Source: Trema orientale (lineage: Eukaryota > Streptophyta > Magnoliopsida > Rosales > Cannabaceae). From it: a stretch of 64,000 bases of DNA. The DNA lies in contig JXTC01000196.1 in the NCBI GenBank assembly GCA_002914845.1, positions 305,579-369,578 of the forward strand, in the 5' to 3' direction. Within the stretch, counting starts at the first letter, position 1. Every line of letters starts with the position of its first letter. Shown in pieces: positions 22,201 to 33,658 of this stretch. A model generated the notes under the pieces. It was not told where the DNA came from, did no database searches, and saw only the letters and a list, made by a program, of their open reading frames with translations. The translations under genes and the position numbers were made by a program.

Positions 22201-24321
22201 GGGCAATTTTGTCTAGTTATTCTAAATATTCCATTCCTCTCCACAGATTTGTGAAACAAAACTCAAGCCTTTATATTTGGTTGCTCTTCTGCAAAAGTTA
22301 GAAGGAGAAAAGTGCATTGTTTTTACATCGTCTGTAGAGTCAACTCATCGTCTTTGCACCTTATTAAATTTTTTCGATGATCTGCCTTTCAAGATCAAGG
22401 AGTATTCTGGCCTTCAACGCCAGTCTGTAAGAAGGTAATTCCGGATTTTACTTGATTTAACGTCTATGATGATCTGTGATGATTTGTGACATCTACGGTG
22501 ATGTTTGTATTATTTTTCCCTTTTTACAAATAACAAAGCAAACATGTGGCACATGTAATGTTGGACTAGCAGCATTTGGACTCTCTCTCTCTCTCTCCCC
22601 ATAAATAAAGACAAGATGTTTTTATAACAAGCTATATGATTTCTGTTAATCTTTAACGAAAGATGTCCGAGCAATTACGATGCCTTAACACTCCTAATAG
22701 CTATAGTTTAAGCAAGAGTCATTATCGGTTCAACCTGTAACTAAAGGCCTCAAAAACCATTAAAGATCCTAACTGCAGTCCAACACAAAACACATTGAAA
22801 CCTTGGAAGCCATTAAATGTCTGATTTTTAGGAGTGCTAACATAGTATATCATTTTTTCCTTTAGATGTATAACAAGATTTTGAAGATGCAATTTTGTGC
22901 TGCAGTAAAACACTGAAAGGATTCCGGGAAGGAGAGATTCAAGTGCTTGTTTCCTCCGATGCAATGACTCGTGGAATGGATGTTGAAGGGGTGAAAAATG
23001 TGATTAATTACGATATGCCTGTGTACATAAAAACATACATTCATCGGGCAGGTCGGACTGCAAGAGCAGGTCAGGCTGGACGTTGCTTCACTTTGCTGCG
23101 TAAAGATGAGGTATCTTGTCACATTGTCTTTAAAACCAGAATGTGCTACATTTCTATAAGGCTTTATGGAAAACAATTATTTTTACCAGAACCTTTTTTT
23201 AAGTGTGTGTATTTATATTTATGTATTTATTTATATATAACAGAACTTTTTATTTATTAATTTGGTATTCCTAAATATGCCTAATGTCCAGGTCGAAAGT
23301 AGCTGGCTCAGTGTGAATGAGCTGCTTGGTGGCCCATAAAAGTATACCTTTTTTATTTTTTTAACCATTATGACAATTTGGTCTTTATGTAGTTCAATGA
23401 TTGAGCGTTAAAGAAATAATGTCAGTTTGTCCATGAATAACTGAACAAGTATACTCTACATTTCGATACAATACTCTACATTTCGATACAATTTGGGCTT
23501 GAGGTCTGCCCAAGCTGATAATTGAACTTCATTCACTTGGATTTTGAGCCCATGTGGCTCGTTTTGCTCCCTTGCTGGATTGAAGTGTTTGATTCTTGCT
23601 TGCCATGGACACCAGATTGTTTTGTATGTGTTAAAAAAAAACCACCTACCAACTTTTACTCATATCTGGACCCCGAATTTTCAGGCTAATATTGTGTTCT
23701 ACACATTTTTCAAGAGAAAGAATTAAAGGAATTTTTTCTTATTTGAGAAAAGATGAACAGAGTTTGATGTTTGCTAACAAGTGATTACTTTGTTGACTGG
23801 CAACATGGGATTTTCTTAGACTGAATTATTTTCTGTGTTAGGACAAGCATTTCAAGAAGCTGTTACAGAAAGCAGACAATAACTCTTGCCCTGTGTATGC
23901 TGTTCCTCCAAGTTCTGTTGAATCAATGCACTCAATTTATACATCTGGTAATTTCTTATTTCTTTATTTGTGTATGTAAATGTGTTTGGACAGCTAAATA
24001 TTCCAATTCTTAACTACTTTCATACCTGGATAACAAATTTTCGAAAAGCCTAATTATCATGATTAAGTGAAACGCTATAGTTTTCCTTCGCATAACTATA
24101 GGCCGCAAGAGAGAGCTTGAGTTTTTTCACCTTTCCTTCTCTCAAAGTGGTATTACTTTCTTTTACCAGCAGTTGATTTGTTTGTTCTTTTCACTATTGC
24201 AGCACTTGAAAAATTGAAAGAGACAGTTGAGATGGAAGCATCACAGAATCGCAAAGTCGGATTCAAGTCTTCTAGAGAGGGAAAAAGCAGTGAACACACC
24301 CTTCAAAGAAATAGCTCATAA
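19251..24321 (+). CDS. RH1: DEAD-box ATP-dependent RNA helicase 1
   Basis: An ATP-dependent RNA helicase of the plant RH1 family, expected to remodel RNA; its exact substrate is not known to me. Nine exons join in frame with GT..AG borders: 19251-19360, 19694-19928, 20122-20376, 20862-21013, 21793-21970, 22247-22434, 22906-23110, 23842-23947, 24203-24321. They give 515 residues, near the family length of about 520. Visible motifs: Q-motif region 42-54 (GFSSLFPVQ), Walker A SPTGSGKT 75-82, PTRDLA 108-113, ATPGRL 177-182, motif II VDETD 202-206, SAT 271-273, TRGMD 394-398, [10 protein letters not shown] 419-428. Motif II reads DETD instead of DEAD, which I recall as normal for this family. The ATG at 19251 is the first in frame after a telo-box leader. 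Splice sites were chosen by eye from consensus and protein continuity. Confidence 0.95.
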
Positions 24322-25194
24322 CTTGCTACTAGGCCATTTCTGTCAGTACGACAGTTCCGTCTTACGAAATATGGAAAACAACTTGAAGGTAATGAAGAGT
24401 TAAATCTGTTTGTTGAGTTGGTTCGAAATGATATAAGGTTTTGAAGATAAAACAAAAAAGAGATGTCTTCTATGCTTCTTCATGGTTGCTTAGTTCACCG
24501 AAAGAGATGAATATGCATGAATATCTTGTGCGTTCTTTTCTGTATCTAGTTTCAGTATTGGACAATATTGATCATAGAGAAATTAGCAGGAAGCCAAGAA
24601 CTCTATTACAAATATAAGTTTATGTCAGGTTATGTATTATGCTAATTTGGTCTTATAATATATTTTTAATTTTGCCTAATATTTGAAAACCATAAATTGG
24701 ATTTTACTTGTGGCATATCTAATATTTAGATGATTTTTTTAGTCTCCTTACTCATCTGAGGCAAGATAATACTTGAGATAGAAGTAGAAGTTGTAAAACT
24801 TATAGTGCATTGCCATTTACAAATTTGAGAGTGATGAAAGAAAAGAAAGAACATCATAATTTCTTATTCCATCCTCCATTCCTTGGTACAAGAGTTCCAT
24901 CCCTCCAACCTAATTTTCAACCACCACCGCCTTCCATCGACACGTTCAAACCTGAACAGTGCCGTTCTTAAACAGACAAAACCAAAATGATGGATAGTTT
25001 CATTTACAGTCATAGCAGCTCTAGGAAAATCCCTGAACAAAAAGGGATAAAATACAAGCAGCCCCTCGATAGGCGCGTCTATAACGTGGTACAGTATTGA
25101 TTATTACAAAAACGATCAATACCATAAAACACAAGGTTAAGACGACGAAAATCCCTCATTTTAGTTTTATCATCTCAAGTCTTTGAGGGACTTT
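24322..25194. other. convergent 3' regions of RH1 and small gene E
   Basis: Holds the 3' flank of RH1 and, on the other strand, the 3' flank of the gene at 25195-25482. I see no open frame or element. Confidence 0.6.
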
Positions 25195-25482
25195 TCAATG
25201 ATCAAAGATCGAAAGGGATCTTATCTGCATCTCCTTGAGAAAGTACTTTGAATTCAGACTACCACAAGCAGTAGTAGTACTAATAGAACCGGAAGCAGAG
25301 GAAGAAGAAGAAGAAATAATAGCGGCCTTTGTCGGCGAAAGATTGGGGGAATCGTCGGCACAAACATCTCTCTCTTCTTCATTAATGGTGTCAAGAACTT
25401 TGGATGTTCTGTGCCTCATGACACTGATGAACTGTGGCGGTGCAACCTCGGTAATGAATCTTGCTATGCGAGAATTCGCCAT
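25195..25482 (-). CDS. small VAP/LETI-motif protein (member E)
   Basis: Intronless, 95 residues. The start is set at the ATG of MANSRIARF (25482); the 21 codons upstream in frame look untranslated. Residues 12-15 read EVAP and 30-36 read LDTINEE, the two-part motif shared with the genes at 36382, 42822, 45574 and 58433; the linker FISVMRHRTSK is basic. Residues from about 53 to 72 are Ser-rich, and the C-terminus (YFLKEMQIRSLSIFDH) has no hydrophobic tail. A TATA box at 25618-25624 on the minus strand lies about 136 bp before the ATG. The gene converges on RH1. I recall similar short uncharacterised plant proteins but cannot name a function; the location in the cell is unclear. The overlapping plus-strand frame is its shadow. 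Confidence 0.8.
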   Translation of the reverse strand: MANSRIARFITEVAPPQFISVMRHRTSKVLDTINEEERDVCADDSPNLSPTKAAIISSSSSSASGSISTTTACGSLNSKYFLKEMQIRSLSIFDH

Positions 25483-25617
25483 TGTCCGAGCTTCAAGAAT
25501 TGGAAAATAAGGTCGGGAAAAAAAAGTGATAGAAATATTGAACAAAGAAGCTCAAAAGGGAGATGGGGTTGTGTTGATTTTGGTTGTGGATGAATAGAAT
25601 TGAACCAAAGGAGGAGA

Positions 25618-25624
25618 ATTTATA
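25618..25624 (-). promoter_or_regulatory. TATA box of small gene E
   Basis: CTATAAATT on the minus strand, about 136 bp upstream of the start codon at 25482, a normal distance for a plant gene with a leader near 100 nt. Confidence 0.6.
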
Positions 25625-25639
25625 GAGCTAGAATTTTTT

Positions 25640-26150
25640 TCTTTTTTGCATTGACCGAGTAATAGTACTCAGAGTCTTAATCAAAGGAGAAAGTGAACCA
25701 AGTTTAGCAGCTAGTGCCGCCTTTTGCTTTAGACATTAATGGCTATGATTGATGTTTCCAGGACATTTATGGATAATGGCAAGGAAAGGGGGGGTTATGT
25801 GTCAAGGTTTGGGTGGAAACTTGGATTATCTCTAGTGGTATGGTTTTTGTTTGGAATGCTAGCTTCCAAATTTTCACTTTTCTCAGCCTCATCATATAGG
25901 GGCCACCAGAACAGTGCCACCTCATTTGGTGTGACACGTATCACTGGGATAATGGGTTGATAAGTATAGGTCTTAAAGGCCGTTGTATGCCATCATATAT
26001 AAATTAATAAATTTTTGAGAAACTAGTAATTTAATTTTAAGTTTCTATTAAAGAATATTCAACCTTTTGCTTACATCATGGACAAAATTTTGCTAAAATT
26101 GTGAAGGTATCTCAGCTCTAATGAATTTATGTGCACATCTTTTATATTTC
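25640..26150. other. intergenic DNA, doubtful 73-codon frame
   Basis: A plus-strand frame at 25739-25960 would encode 73 residues with one hydrophobic stretch (LSLVVWFLFGMLASKF). No TATA box, homologue or splice partner is evident, so I do not call it a gene. The rest shows nothing. Confidence 0.35.
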
Positions 26151-26152
26151 AT

Positions 26153-26345
26153 ATTTCATGCTTAATTTATTTATCACTAGACGGTCTTAGTTTATCTCTC
26201 TCTCTGTTAAAAAAATGGTTATCTGGTGACGTAACTCTCTGACCTCAGATATTTCATGTTTAATTTATTTCTCACTAGACGGTCTTAGTTTATCTCCCTC
26301 TCTCCGCTAAAAAAAAGGTTATAGGGTGGCGTAACTCTTTGACCT
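26153..26345. repeat. 98-bp tandem duplication
   Basis: Two adjacent copies (26153-26250 and 26251-26345), each starting ATTTCATG and containing CACTAGACGGTCTTAGTTTA and GTAACTCTYTGACCT, differing at about ten positions. The second copy runs directly into the SINE-like head at 26346-26476, so the unit may be the 3' half of that SINE. Confidence 0.75.
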
Positions 26346-26476
26346 TGGATGGTGGATTCATCTCAAAGTGGATTGTCCATATACCTCTATATACTTCTAA
26401 CTATCGTCACAGTGACTACTTCGAATCCAAAACCTTTTAGTCAAGGGAGCGAGCGCCTTTCCACCTCTTTACCATA
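26251..26476 (-). mobile_element. tRNA-derived SINE, decayed
   Basis: On the minus strand the head reads GGTAAAGAGGTGGAAAGGCG (box A region) and then TTTTGGATTCGAAGTAGTC (box B-like). No target duplication was identified. The tail half is duplicated at 26153-26250. Confidence 0.5.
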
Positions 26477-26538
26477 TAATTAGAAACAATCAACCAAGCT
26501 AGTCAGTCTTAGTTTAGTTGATTGTTTCTAATTATATA
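26477..26538. repeat. short inverted repeat
   Basis: ATAATTAGAAACAATCAAC near 26477 pairs with GTTGATTGTTTCTAATTAT near 26518, forming a near-perfect stem of about 19-20 bp directly beside the SINE head. Confidence 0.65.
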
Positions 26539-26539
26539 A

Positions 26540-28285
26540 ATTATTTTACTATGACTTTTGTATTAAATTTGTGATTATATGTTTTGTTTGATGGAATAAA
26601 ATTCTTTTAATTAAAAAAAATATTTAGCTGAAATTGGTATTTTTTTTATGCCTTTAGAATTTAGGTGATATTTTGTGTTTTTTTTTATTTTTTTAAATAA
26701 AAAGAAAGGTGGGATCATCTCAAACAAAATATTAAAAAGATCTCTGCTTTTGTTTATTTTAAAAAGCAAAATGCAGAAAAGATAAGTGTAGCCTACTTTT
26801 TTGGCCTTCAAATTATGCTCATATTCCTGCAATTTTGTGAGCACATAGGGTCTCGATGGTAACTTTAGCCTGACTACCATCAAACACAAGAATAGCCTCT
26901 ATTTTCTAATAACTTCATCAAAATCAATACCATAAACTAAAGAACTGACACATGTCAAATGGTGTAACCAACAACGTGGATGCACTACCATTGCTAAAAT
27001 GAATATTTTTAAAACGAAATTATGTTATTTAATTTACCTAATATGTCGAAAACCAAATCAAATTTTGATTTGAACATGAACAACAACTTAACATGCATGG
27101 ATACGGTATAGGACCACCAAACCAATACGGATACGTATGATGTCACATCCCAATCACCTACATGGGCCCTGGCCTTGATCCGGCCCATAAAGGCTTTCAA
27201 ATCACAAATGCAGCCTAGAACTAGAGTCATCTATACTTTATTTTCCTTGCTCTTCCTCCAAACAAAACAATTGCCTCTTATCCATGGCATGAATAGTAAC
27301 CTCTAAAAAAACAAATGCGCGTGCCACCCACATAACCCGTTTAATTTCGTGTGCAATTTCATTAGTTACCTCATGAATAATTCAAAGTTCTACTTTTTGG
27401 GGCCTAAATTTGATATTTCCACTAATATTTTCCACATGGACACGCACACAAATTTGCCGACTAAAAATGTGATCGTGACATATCAATGATGCCCTAATAG
27501 GTCCGGTAGAAAAAGATGAAAACAAAAGGGGTATGACCAGTTTGGATAAAGATCACTAAAAGGGCAAAAAATGTCTGTTTCTTGGGGTTTGTTTTGGTGA
27601 CAATATGGCATATGAGCATGGTCAAGCACGTGAATACATCACGTGAATGCATGTTCTTGAACTTTGTATAGCCTAACCATATTGTTGGGTGGTCGTTTGA
27701 TGCTTAGTAGTCCAATATTTGTAGTCAATTGTGGTCTTTTGTGTCGTTTGGTGATGTGTATATCGAACTCGTGGTCACTGCAATATAGTACGACGATTGA
27801 TTCTAATCAGAGTTGATTAAAAGTCTATATGATGCTGAGTTGTTCTTTATTTGTTTTTTTTTTTTTCCAAAATAGTGTAAAAATTTAAAACTCACTGATA
27901 AATTATAAGGTACTTTATATTTTTGAGAAGGAAGCAAATTAAAATGAGGCGATTAATACTTGACACTCTTGAGCTCATGGTTGTTAATTCGTTAATACAC
28001 TAGAATTCGGCGCATGAAGGAGGGTATGGCATAAAGAGGAAGAAAATTGAAAATTCCAACGTTTTGATTTTTTTCAATCAAACAACTAGTATGAGTTTTT
28101 GTTATCACGACGTGGTGACCAGATGATAATTTAGTGAATGACTATATCATGCAACTAGAATAAGTCATCTATAAGATTACAAATCTAAATATGATAAAAG
28201 TAATTTTTAATGATAATTCCAGATCCCAGCAGAGGGGCTTAATTGTTGATACTTAATGGATATATCTTTTATTTTTTATTTTATT
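26540..28285. other. intergenic DNA, no gene seen
   Basis: Minus-strand frames at 26611-26889 and 27009-27230 have no recognisable domain. No transposon ends identified. Confidence 0.45.
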
Positions 28286-28289
28286 TGGA

Positions 28290-28700
28290 GATTAATTTTA
28301 CTTTTTGACCCTCGAACTGTAGTGTCAGTCCCAGTTTAGCTCTTCAATTTCGAAATATGTAAATTTTGGCCCGGCCAAACTATATTTTTGCTCAGTTTTG
28401 GTCTAAAAAGTCTCAAATGTCCAATTCTGTTTCCGAGGATGAACTTTATGAATATTTTATTATTATTGTAGTTCAAATTATTTTATGTTGTGTTTTGTTC
28501 TGTCTTAGTAGTCAGGGACAAAAATATAATGCGATCAACTATAGCATTCAGAGCTAAAATTGTGGGAAAAAAAACGTAATTTTAGGGCCATAATTAACTA
28601 GATGTACATTTGAAGTTCAGGGATTTAAACTAACACATTTCAAAATTCATAAGCCAAATTACGACTAACACTACAACCCGAGGACAAAAGTGAAATTAAC
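28290..28700. mobile_element. foldback MITE, about 410 bp
   Basis: The left arm GATTAATTTTACTTTTTGAC with CTGTAGTGTCAGTC is the inverted, diverged counterpart of the right end (GACTAACACTACAAC, then AAAAGTGAAATTAAC). Ends are approximate and no clear target duplication was found. The 63-codon frame at 28366 lies inside. Confidence 0.55.
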
Positions 28701-28704
28701 ACGT

Positions 28705-29824
28705 TATTTATGGGTGTATATTCTAATTACATATGCGACGCGAATTTGCAATAAAGCGGCTCTTGACTTGGCTATGCATAGGATTCTATCAGTGTTTTGT
28801 TTGGAGGCCGTATACCATAATTAATCTTGTTTGTTGCACTTCAAAATTCATATATATATATTATGTTTATTAATAAGAGATGATGTTAAAAAATATAATG
28901 TAATGAGAGGTTCTTATTGGCTTGGTATTATACCTCACATAAAAAGATAACGAAGACTTGGAGATTCATCGACTTATCTAAAATATGAAGATGTAATCCA
29001 TGGATAGATGTGTATTGAGTAATATAGACCAAATGTATATAAATACAAGATGGAAACAACCTTAAAACGATTAGGGAAAACGACGAGGACAACCTTTTTG
29101 ATCCCTTGGGCTAAGTCATCCACATTTGGATATGGTAATCTGACCAATTCATGACTTGTCATGTATCCCTTCCGTATATTGATTAATTCCATAAAGCTTT
29201 ATTGCTAGTTTAATCAAGAATCTCTTATTACTTTGGTGACTAGCATTAGCTCCGTACGTACTATATTGATTCTATAGAAAAATCCTAACTTCACTTATAA
29301 TCGGCTAAAACTATATAACTTCATATCTCTTTCTATATGTACACAATATATATAGTCATTAAAACTAGTTGCAGCCCAATAAAATTATATAGCTAAAGTC
29401 ACAACTCGCATAATCCATTCTCTTTTGTCTCTCTTTTTTGTTTCCTACTAACGTACGTACACGGTGCAACTATATATATAACAAATCTATGCCTAAAACC
29501 CTTACCATACGTGATTCGCAACTCTATATATAATAAATCTAATGTCTAAAACCCTTACCATACGTGGTTCTAAGTATACAATTCATGGTGTTTGTTGATG
29601 ATTAATAACGTTAATTGACATTGTATTTATAAAAAAAATAATAACGTTCATTTGTTATAGACATAAATTAGGATTGATTAAAATCCAAGACAATCCTATG
29701 GATAATTTATGTTAAACAATTAAGTCATGGGGTTGTTGAGTTTATCTGTGTCCATAGCGATAGTTGGCTGAGGAGGCTCAGTAATGATCACGAATTGACA
29801 GGAGTAAAATACGATAGAGAGCCT
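28705..29824. other. intergenic DNA with a small tandem repeat
   Basis: At 29467-29573 two diverged units carry CTAAAACCCTTACCATACGT. A 72-codon minus-strand frame at 28974-29192 has no known domain. No gene called. Confidence 0.45.
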
Positions 29825-31271
29825 TGAAGGTTAGAATCTTCCACTACCAAAAGCTATAGGTGCACTCAATAGATATCTCTATAGATATCTCTGTCAGTGA
29901 TGGTGAATGACTGAGAAGAGTGTGCGTGAAAAATTTTGACGTGAGGACCAAACTCTAATTATTAACTATTTATACAACACAATTTGTGTATCTATCAGTC
30001 CTAACTGAGTTGGCTAACTGGGTATTATAACTCATACCCATGTGAATATCTTGACCTAACTTAATTAGATCACTGATCTGGCTGGTCCACACAAAACAAT
30101 ATAGTTCAATATAATTAAGAGAAAACTTCATAAATACCCATTTTTAAAACCATATTTCCATAAATACCCGTTTTTTATTTTTATTTCATAAATACCCATT
30201 TTTAGAGAAATATAGACCATCACTATTTTTACACATGAAACATAGACTACGGTATATATTTAATGCATAAAATATATGCTGTAGTCTACATTTCATGAAT
30301 AAAAATTACACTAAAAATTGAAACACGCTTTAAAATGTGTGTCAATTTTGGTATGGGGACTAAACCGTAATTATTAACTATTTATACAACACAGTTCGTG
30401 TATCTATCAATCCTAACTGGGTATTATAACTTATACCCATGTAGATATTCTGACCTAACTTAATTAGATCACTGACCTGGCCGGTCCAGACAAAACAATA
30501 TAGCTCAATATAATTAAGGAAAAAGTTCATAAATACTCATTTTCAAAACCATAATTCCGTAAATACCTATTTTTTACTTTTATTTCATAAATACCCGTTT
30601 TAATGCCTGTTTTTTTAGAGAAACATAGACCACCACTGTTTTATACATGAAATATAGACCACGGTATACATTTAATGCATAGAATGTATACTGTAGTCTA
30701 CATTTCATGAATAAAAATTACACTAAAAATTAACACACGTTTTAAAATGCATACCATAGGTCAAATTTATAATGAAAAATATAAACCGTGATAAATATTT
30801 ACATTGTAAATGTGTATACTATTCATATTTTACCCGTTTTTGGAGAAATATAGACCACCACTGTTTTACACATGAAATGTAGACCACAGTATACATTACT
30901 GCATGAAATGTATACCATGGTCTACATTTTATGAATAGAAATTGTATTAAAAATTGACACACATTTTAAAATATATACCATAAGTTAAATTTATAATGAA
31001 AAATGTAAACCGTGGTAAACATTTATATTGTAAATGTATACTATTTATATTTTATGTATATCTCATGGATAAAATTTATATTATAAATATGGACCACTTA
31101 TAATTTGTATATGAAATGTGGATCATAAAAATGAATATTTTTGAAAGAAAAGTTAAAAATGGGTATTTATAAAAATAAATTTTAAAAATAAGTATTAAGC
31201 GTAAATTTCTCTATAATTAATTAAATATGTGGTCCACATGATAATAGGAAGTATACAATTTCCTAATATCA
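29825..31271 (-). mobile_element. LTR-like block with internal tandem repeats
   Basis: Read on the minus strand it starts TGATATTAGGAAATTGTATA and ends CCTTCA, and both ends resemble the LTR-like block at 711 (TGTTAGGAAATTGTATTTC). Inside, a unit of about 417 bp is repeated: one copy from about 29940, a second from about 30358, and a partial third from about 30826. Recurring phrases are CATAAATACCCATTTTTA and ATAGACCAC. No coding capacity and no target duplication were found, so the outer limits are tentative. Confidence 0.45.
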
Positions 31272-32759
31272 TTGACGACTATACGTTCAACAACTGTACA
31301 AGTTAATTAAGTAATGTGCAAGTAAAATTAACCTTCCTAATTAAACTTTATAAACACTCGTTACAATTATCAAAATACTTGCTAGACAAAAATGCACTAG
31401 TTCAGCTTTGCTACTATATTTGTCTAGTACTACTACTAAGGTCGTCACGACTACATAGCATCGATCTATTAGTTCTCGACGTATAAAATGATAAATAGGT
31501 AACATTTCTAACTAAATTTTCAGTTTTTGTACGTCATCATAACCGAATTATGTATATATATTCAGAGGAGTTTGTGTTATGGTTTGTTTTTGTCTAGTTT
31601 GAATCTATTAGAAGCCTCTAGGCTCGTAGATCTGGAAGTGTGGGGTGTCGGTAGACAAAGGCTGGTGTTTAGTTCGAATGTGCTTGCGAGTTCGGTTAGA
31701 ATTTATCTATATTTGTGTAGTCATTTATTAAGCTTTTGTTTTATCAAAAACAGATCTTGGCTATAGCTCAGATTTGACTATAGCTAAGTTAATGTTTGAA
31801 AACTCAATTTATTAATTGAGCTTGGACCTCTTGGATTTTAGCCAATTAATGAAATGATGATTTAGTGTAGACCTTTTAATATTTTTTAATAGATAAAATC
31901 TCTATATAAAAATCACGAAAGACTAGGTCTTCTCACCTCTCCATATAACTTAGACATGCTTGCCCTATTGATAGCCGTCTTAAAAAGTTAAGAGAAGGTT
32001 GAAGAGGATCTAACCTTAGCTTGTGCATTTTTGTACGTAGATTTCTATCTTATAGAATTATTCAAGACTTCTCGTTGCATTAATCTTATCACTTAGATTC
32101 AAGAGGTATTTATTTGTTAATTTCGCAAATTTGTATCTTATATTGATATATAATTATAGCAATTTATCATAGGACTTCTCACAAAAATCGAGGTCCAACA
32201 TCCAAAAAATTAAGAAATCTTGGATGGAGTGAATTTTTGGAAAAATCTCGGATTAATATAGAAAAATATTACTTTTTAGAAGCTTGTTAAGAAAAAATAT
32301 TACTTTTCTAAAATATTAAGAAAATATCATTTTTTTAAAATTGATATTTTTAGTACATAATGTAACCACTAATAGGGTTACTTGAGGTAACTAATCAAAT
32401 TATTTAAGACAATTAGTCTGGTTAGCTCAGCTAATTTGACTAGTTACTTAAAGTATCTTATCAATAAGTTAAAAGTAGTACTTTTATAAATATTTTTAAA
32501 TGAAGTATTTTTCTAAATAAATCTAAAATTTTTCGAACAATTTTAAATTCTGGATTTTTCATTTTTTCTAAAAATTTACTGTTATAAAATTAAATTTTCT
32601 CTTGTAAGAAAGTTCTTGACCCTTTCTTTTCTTTCTTAAAGATTTATTGAAAAGCTTCCAAATTATAGAAAAAATTGTTACATATAATCTAACAAAACGG
32701 ATTCTTAGCAAATATATAAGAAATGAAACAAAAGGATACGGTAAAGTTAGGGAGAGTTA
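31272..32759. other. AT-rich intergenic DNA, no gene seen
   Basis: A 79-codon frame at 31527-31766 has no recognisable domain or promoter. No element ends seen. Confidence 0.45.
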
Positions 32760-32768
32760 TTGTAATTA

Positions 32769-33148
32769 GGGATAGTATCACTTTTATATAATATCACTTT
32801 TATATATTGTATTTTGACAGTTTATTCTGTTTTTATCTTATGTTTTAGTTATTATCAATATTGACTCTTAGATTTAATATTCGTTACAAATTTATACTCT
32901 GACTCCAATTTAGAGCAGTTAATTTACCAAGATGATTTAATAAACTTATTCTCGAATCAGTTTTTATATGGTTTATTTTCAATTTTTTAAACAACAACTT
33001 GGTAAATTAATTAATTGTTCTAAATTAGTGTCAGGGTATAAATTTGTAATAGATATCAAATCTAAAAGTCAATATTGATAATAACTAAAATACAAAATAC
33101 AAACTAAACAAAGTGTTAAAATATAATGTATAAAAGTGATATTATCAC
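32769..33148. mobile_element. MITE family F2, short form 1
   Basis: 380-bp foldback element; left end GGGATAGTATCACTTTTAT, right end ATAAAAGTGATATTATCAC. Flanking 9-mers TTGTAATTA (32760-32768) and TTATAATTA (33149-33157) match at 8 of 9 positions. The arms share TTAGTTATTATCAATATTGA-type sequence with other F2 copies. Confidence 0.75.
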
Positions 33149-33299
33149 TTATAATTAATACATAAAATTAACATTTCAATTACGTATTACCAGAAAAATC
33201 AACATAAACTATAGATGGAGACCTAGTATTTAAGGTCGGTAATGTAAATCTAACTTGCAATACTTTTAAAATTTTACCTCATGTGTAAAATATACACAT

Positions 33300-33649
33300 G
33301 AGATAATATCATTTTTATACTCTATATTTTGACATTTTATTCAAATTTTACCTTGTGTTTTAGTTAACATCAACATTAACTTTTAGATTTGAAATCTATT
33401 ACAAATTTATACACTTACACCAATTTAGAAAGTTAATTTACTAAGTTTAAAAAGTTGAAAATAAACCATATAAAAACTGATGTAAGAATAAGTTTATTTT
33501 ATCATCTTGGTAAATAATTAACTGCTCTAAATTTATGTAAGGGTATAAATTTGTAACAAATATTAAATCTAAAAGTCAATGTTAATAATAATCAAAACAC
33601 AAGTTACAAACTGAATAAAGTGTCAAAATACAAAGTATATATATCATTA
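33300..33649. mobile_element. MITE family F2, short form 2
   Basis: 350-bp foldback relative of the neighbouring element; left end GAGATAATATCATTTTTATA. Flanking 9-mers TATACACAT (33291-33299) and TATACATAT (33650-33658) match at 7 of 9. It sits 150 bp from the previous copy in the same orientation, so a local duplication is also possible. Confidence 0.65.
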
Positions 33650-33658
33650 TATACATAT

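Noticed and set aside
23290-23340. Possible extra RH1 exon after a TCCAG acceptor at 23292
   Set aside because: Its frame does not continue the helicase sequence and lacks a good donor; joining 23110 to 23842 keeps the frame.
25235-25510. 91-codon plus-strand frame rich in Glu and Ser
   Set aside because: It lies opposite the 25195-25482 gene, whose strand has the TATA box and the shared motif.
25739-25960. 73-codon frame with one hydrophobic segment
   Set aside because: No promoter, no relative I recognise, no splice partner. Kept only as a doubtful frame inside the intergenic entry.
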